From: an uncultured bacterium
GTDB lineage: Bacteria > Actinomycetota > Coriobacteriia > Coriobacteriales > Coriobacteriaceae
Assembly: GCA_905216045.1 (NCBI GenBank)
Contig: CAJMSL010000030.1
Location: 1-17,793 of the forward strand
Direction: 5' to 3'
DNA: 17,793 bases
Under the pieces are notes generated by a model, which saw only the letters and a program-made list of their open reading frames with translations, was not told the origin of the DNA and did no database searches. This document shows positions 15,260 to 17,793 of this stretch, piece after piece. How positions within the stretch are numbered: position 1 is the first letter of the stretch; every line of letters begins with the position of its first letter. Made by a program: the position numbers and the translations under genes.

Positions 15260-15286
15260 CCGGGCCCGAAGGGTGGCCTGGCCCGG
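15260..15286. repeat. GC-rich 7-bp inverted repeat next to copy C
   Basis: CCGGGCC (15260-15266) and GGCCCGG (15280-15286) around 13 nt. It abuts copy C directly and is followed 8 nt later by the larger repeat at 15295, making three hairpins in a row. Confidence 0.6.
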
Positions 15287-15294
15287 AGCGCAAT

Positions 15295-15353
15295 CCATCA
15301 CAACATTCGACGTTTTTCGGCAAAATCGCGATTTTCGCTGAATGTTGTGATGG
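15295..15353. repeat. 14-bp perfect inverted repeat enclosing a 14-nt palindrome, 3' of the MFS gene
   Basis: CCATCACAACATTC (15295-15308) and GAATGTTGTGATGG (15340-15353) enclose 31 nt that contain the palindrome AAAATCGCGATTTT (15322-15335). It starts 3 nt after the MFS stop. Its outer CCATCACAA/TTGTGATGG is the same as in hairpin copy D (16812-16844), so the two may be related. Confidence 0.8.
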
Positions 15354-15356
15354 TTT

Positions 15357-16637
15357 TTACTGCCTTGCGGCACGATCAAAATGCCGGCGTCCAAACAGCA
15401 GCAGCGCCGCGGGAACCGCCGTCACGACCACGCCCGCACCAACGAGCGTCTGCTGCACGCCAAACGTCGCCGCCAGCCACGGGGCAATCGCCAGCGGCGC
15501 CACGCCGGCGAACATGTTGCCAAAGCCCATGACCGAGTTGACGCGGCCGAGTTGCTCGAGCGGAGCCGTCGTTTGCACGATGGTGTTGTGGAGCGGGTTG
15601 ACGACACCCCAAGCTATGCCCAGGGCAATCTGGCCGACGAGGGCTACGCCCACGTACGGTGTCCCCACATAGAGCAAACTTCCCAGACCCACGGACATGA
15701 GCGCCACGAGCAGCGTTTTAAGGTTGACCAGGTGCGGCGGCAAGCGGAGCGCGAGCACGGCACCCAGCACCGCGCCCACACCGCTGGCCGACGAGAGCCA
15801 GCCCATCCACTCAACACCGACGTGCAGGACATCGCGGTAGAAGAACGACTCCAGCGGGTCGAAGGCGCCGTAGCCAAAGTTCGAGAGGAAGATGATGCCG
15901 AAAAGTAGCGCGAGGACGCTGTTGGTAAAGACCGTCTTGATGCTGGTCGCGAAGGTGACGCGGGAAGATGTGTTGGGGTCGGGGCTTTGTCCCGCACGCT
16001 CCCCTTCCTCTGCCGAATCGGCATCCGCATCCCCGGCGACATGGCTGGTCTGCGGCTTAAAGCCCCAACCGGCAACGAGCGCCAGCACTGTAAAGAGCAT
16101 CATGAGCACGAACACCGCGCGTGACGATGCAGCCGCCGCGACAAAGCCGCCCAGTGTGGGGCCGACGATAATGCTCACGTTGGAGAACATGGTTATGGCG
16201 GAGTTGATGTCTTTGAGCTCGACGGGATCGTCGGTGAGATACGCCGGATAGGACGTGGCGATGGGCTGGGCGAATCCCATCACAAAGCCCAGGAGCACCG
16301 CGCCGAGCAGGACGATGCCGGTCGCGCTGCCAAAAACGAGAATCGCCGCGCCGGTTGCCAGCGTGCCGACGATACTCGCCCGGAAATGCCGGCACGGGCC
16401 CCAGGCGTCGAGCGCAGCGCCACCCGCAAAGGATCCCAAGATCACGAATACGTTCATAAAAAGGACGGCCAGCGATGTCGCCACGACCGAGGCATTGTCT
16501 GCATAGGTGAGCGTTCCGATGACGCCGATAAAGTAGCTGGTCTGAAAACCGGTGTAGATGAGAAAGCGCATCGCCACCAGACGCTTGGCCTGCACGGACA
16601 GCGAAGGTTGAGGCTTTGAGAAAAGAGAGACGAGCAT
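15357..16637 (-). CDS. Major facilitator superfamily transporter (MFS_3-like exporter)
   Basis: A 426-residue inner-membrane protein with about 12 hydrophobic segments in two halves, split by a cytoplasmic acidic loop near residues 200-225 (GDADADSAEEGERAG). Features seen in MFS exporters of the macrolide/enterobactin-efflux type include the early RFLIYTGFQTSYF segment, LDAWGP with charged residues after TM2, and the TM5-type stretch NVSIIVGPTLGG. The substrate is unknown. The ATG at 16635-16637 is preceded by AAGGAG 6 nt upstream. It ends in the repeat cluster at 15227-15353. No regulator gene sits next to it; a CGAATGC/GCATTCG repeat lies in its leader. Confidence 0.88.
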   Translation of the reverse strand: MLVSLFSKPQPSLSVQAKRLVAMRFLIYTGFQTSYFIGVIGTLTYADNASVVATSLAVLFMNVFVILGSFAGGAALDAWGPCRHFRASIVGTLATGAAILVFGSATGIVLLGAVLLGFVMGFAQPIATSYPAYLTDDPVELKDINSAITMFSNVSIIVGPTLGGFVAAAASSRAVFVLMMLFTVLALVAGWGFKPQTSHVAGDADADSAEEGERAGQSPDPNTSSRVTFATSIKTVFTNSVLALLFGIIFLSNFGYGAFDPLESFFYRDVLHVGVEWMGWLSSASGVGAVLGAVLALRLPPHLVNLKTLLVALMSVGLGSLLYVGTPYVGVALVGQIALGIAWGVVNPLHNTIVQTTAPLEQLGRVNSVMGFGNMFAGVAPLAIAPWLAATFGVQQTLVGAGVVVTAVPAALLLFGRRHFDRAARQ

Positions 16638-16656
16638 GGAGACTCCTTATTTCATA

Positions 16657-16679
16657 CGAATGCGGGCGGCGGGCATTCG
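16657..16679 (-). promoter_or_regulatory. Inverted repeat in the MFS gene leader
   Basis: CGAATGC (16657-16663) and GCATTCG (16673-16679) flank a 9-nt G/C-rich loop, ending 20 nt upstream of the MFS start codon and close to its ribosome binding site. It could be an operator or a hairpin controlling translation. Confidence 0.45.
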
Positions 16680-16811
16680 CCACCGTCTGTCAAATCAATC
16701 TATCCGCATGAAACATTAAGGACGCATCAAGCCCCTTTTCTCCGTTTTTCGCCCGTCATGAACTACTTGGTAGATTGTAAGGCATGTCCCACACATCTAC
16801 TAAAGCAAAAA
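16680..16811. other. Upper part of the MFS-MobB spacer
   Basis: The 390-nt spacer from 16638 to 17029 holds no gene. This part must contain the MFS promoter (minus strand), but I could not match both boxes. The rest of the spacer is filled by the three structured repeats listed below. Confidence 0.5.
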
Positions 16812-16844
16812 CCATCACAAAGGTGCCCGGCCCCTTTGTGATGG
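16812..16844. repeat. Hairpin family copy D, with compensatory base change
   Basis: CCATCACAAAGG (16812-16823), loop TGCCCGGCC (9 nt), CCTTTGTGATGG (16833-16844): a perfect 12-bp stem. Relative to copy C the fourth pair changed from C-G to T-A on both arms, and the loop kept its length and its TGCC start. Confidence 0.85.
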
Positions 16845-16869
16845 AAATGACGTTTGCCCAGATAAAACC

Positions 16870-16898
16870 TGCCAAAATAAACCTGTCCCTTTTTGGCA
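16870..16898. repeat. 8-bp hairpin with CCTGTCCC in the loop
   Basis: TGCCAAAA (16870-16877) and TTTTGGCA (16891-16898) enclose TAAACCTGTCCCT. The stem is perfect and lies between copy D and the long hairpin at 16918. Confidence 0.65.
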
Positions 16899-16917
16899 TG
16901 TTATGGCAACGCAGCGA

Positions 16918-17016
16918 GCCGGTTCCAAGTGCCCCAGGTCGCCCCGAAAGAGGAGCGACGCGTACTTTGGTACGCGAGCGACGGCTTGAGGGGCGAGATG
17001 GGTGCTTGGGGCCGGC
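16918..17016 (+). repeat. Long imperfect hairpin downstream of the moaC-mobB gene
   Basis: Arms 16918-16945 and 16990-17016 pair over about 24 positions, four of them G-T pairs, with one small internal loop. The apex is CGCGTAC/GTACGCG (16959-16965, 16970-16976) with loop TTTG. The wobble pairs work only if the plus strand is the RNA; on the minus strand they become A/C mismatches. The structure starts 13 nt after the stop codon of the minus-strand gene. I do not recognise a known RNA. Confidence 0.7.
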
Positions 17017-17029
17017 GCAGCGTCAAGCC

Positions 17030-17793
17030 TTAAAGGTGGTCTTGGATAAGGTCGCAGATGGCTCGGGCGTCGTTGATGTTGATGGCTCGGGTCGCAAAGC
17101 CGGCGTCGAAGGCCTGACGCGCCAGGGCTTCGTTGCAGGCAAGGGCCAGCGTGCGACCGTCGACCAGGTCGAGCGAGCTCTTGCCGCGCAGACGGTCGAC
17201 ACCGGAGCGCGCGACCACGATGTTGTCGAAGCCCTCGGTCTTGTAGCCCTCGATGATCACCACGTCGACATCGTTGTAACGCGACAGCAGCTCGCGCGCG
17301 GGCATCTCGTCCTCCTCGCGCGTGTCGGCGTACTCTGCCCAGCGCGTGGCGCAGATGAGTCCCACGTGCTTGGACCCGGCCTGGTGATGGCGCCAGGTGT
17401 CCTTAGCGGGCACATCGATATCAAAGCCGTGATGCCCATGATGCTTGAGCGAACCCACGCGCAGGCCGCGGCGGGTGAGCTCGGCGATAACCTTCTCGAC
17501 GAGCGTGGTCTTGCCCGAGTTCTGGTAGCCGATAAACGCGATCGCGGGGACGGCCGCTGCCGGAGCTGCGGGGGCGACGGCGCCGGGTGCGCTCGCGGGC
17601 ACGTTGCTCGCGGCACCCACGGCCTCAACAGCAGCGGCCTGACGCTCTGCGCGCTCCCACGCGCCCGCGCGGCCGCCCTCCTTGTGCCGCAGGCGCACGT
17701 CGACGATCTCCATGCCGCGATCGACGGCCTTGCACATGTCGTAGATGGTTAAGCACGCGGCACTCGCGCCGGTCAACGCCTCCATCTCGATAC
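17030..17793 (-). CDS. MoaC-MobB fusion protein, 5' end cut by window edge
   Basis: The visible first ~40 residues (IEMEALTGASAACLTIYDMC, then KAVDRGMEI and a KEGGRAG end) are the C-terminus of MoaC, cyclic pyranopterin monophosphate synthase. They include YDMCK, whose Asp and Lys correspond to catalytic residues of E. coli MoaC as I recall. An Ala/Pro linker of about 35 residues follows, then a complete MobB domain of about 170 residues: Walker A GYQNSGKTTL, SLKHHGHHGFDIDV, DTWRHHQAGS and VVIIEGYKTEGFDN. MobB is a GTP-binding helper of molybdenum-cofactor guanylation. The frame is open through 17793, so the MoaC catalytic core lies outside. The gene ends in TAA at 17030-17032, followed by structured repeats. 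Confidence 0.9.
   Translation of the reverse strand, partial: IEMEALTGASAACLTIYDMCKAVDRGMEIVDVRLRHKEGGRAGAWERAERQAAAVEAVGAASNVPASAPGAVAPAAPAAAVPAIAFIGYQNSGKTTLVEKVIAELTRRGLRVGSLKHHGHHGFDIDVPAKDTWRHHQAGSKHVGLICATRWAEYADTREEDEMPARELLSRYNDVDVVIIEGYKTEGFDNIVVARSGVDRLRGKSSLDLVDGRTLALACNEALARQAFDAGFATRAININDARAICDLIQDHL

Noticed and set aside
15134..15394. Extended N-terminus for the HAD protein
   Set aside because: The extra 87 codons run through the repeat cluster; the ATG at 15131-15133 has a ribosome site and gives a family-like start.
16784..17752. 322-codon plus-strand frame over the MoaC-MobB gene
   Set aside because: It reads through hairpin DNA and antisense to a certain gene; no domain is visible.

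Overview
The window looks like chromosomal DNA from a GC-rich Gram-positive bacterium, most likely a Collinsella-type member of the Coriobacteriia (Actinomycetota). This assignment rests on the gene order rpsF-ssb-rpsR-rplI-dnaB, LPXTG-type surface proteins, frequent TTG/GTG starts and general protein resemblance. No database search was possible, so the genus is an inference.

Left part (1-5700, all minus strand): read in the direction of transcription, a housekeeping block runs rpsF, ssb, rpsR, rplI (one operon with a clear promoter, a leader hairpin and a strong terminator), then dnaB, purA and the N-terminal 259 residues of purD, cut by the window edge. Next, on the plus strand, are two tRNA-Ser genes (GGA and CGA anticodons) with a promoter and an intervening terminator. 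They are followed by an intergenic block with three consecutive hairpins, a TRIC-type membrane channel gene, and a secreted or membrane-anchored protein with a bactofilin-like N-terminal region.

Centre (8818-13801, minus strand): a two-gene surface-structure operon. The first gene encodes a 1110-residue beta-helix adhesin with two pilin-like isopeptide domains and an LPLSG anchor. The second, overlapping by 8 nt, encodes a 552-residue SpaA-type pilin with an MPSTG anchor. No sortase gene is present. The adhesin gene carries a run of nine G just after the signal peptide. Adding or losing one G gives a stop within about a dozen codons, so this is a strong candidate ON/OFF phase-variable locus. 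The operon is preceded by an AT-rich noncoding stretch.

Right part (14256-17793, minus strand): a Cof-type HAD phosphatase, an MFS exporter, and a gene fusing the C-terminus of MoaC to a complete MobB (molybdenum cofactor synthesis), cut by the window edge.

Across the right two thirds, intergenic spaces carry a dispersed hairpin family (CCAYCRCAAAGG, 9-nt loop, CCTTTGTGRTGG type) with compensatory base change between copies. Other unrelated large hairpins lie beside it. These elements, the G9 tract and the MoaC-MobB fusion are the most notable observations.
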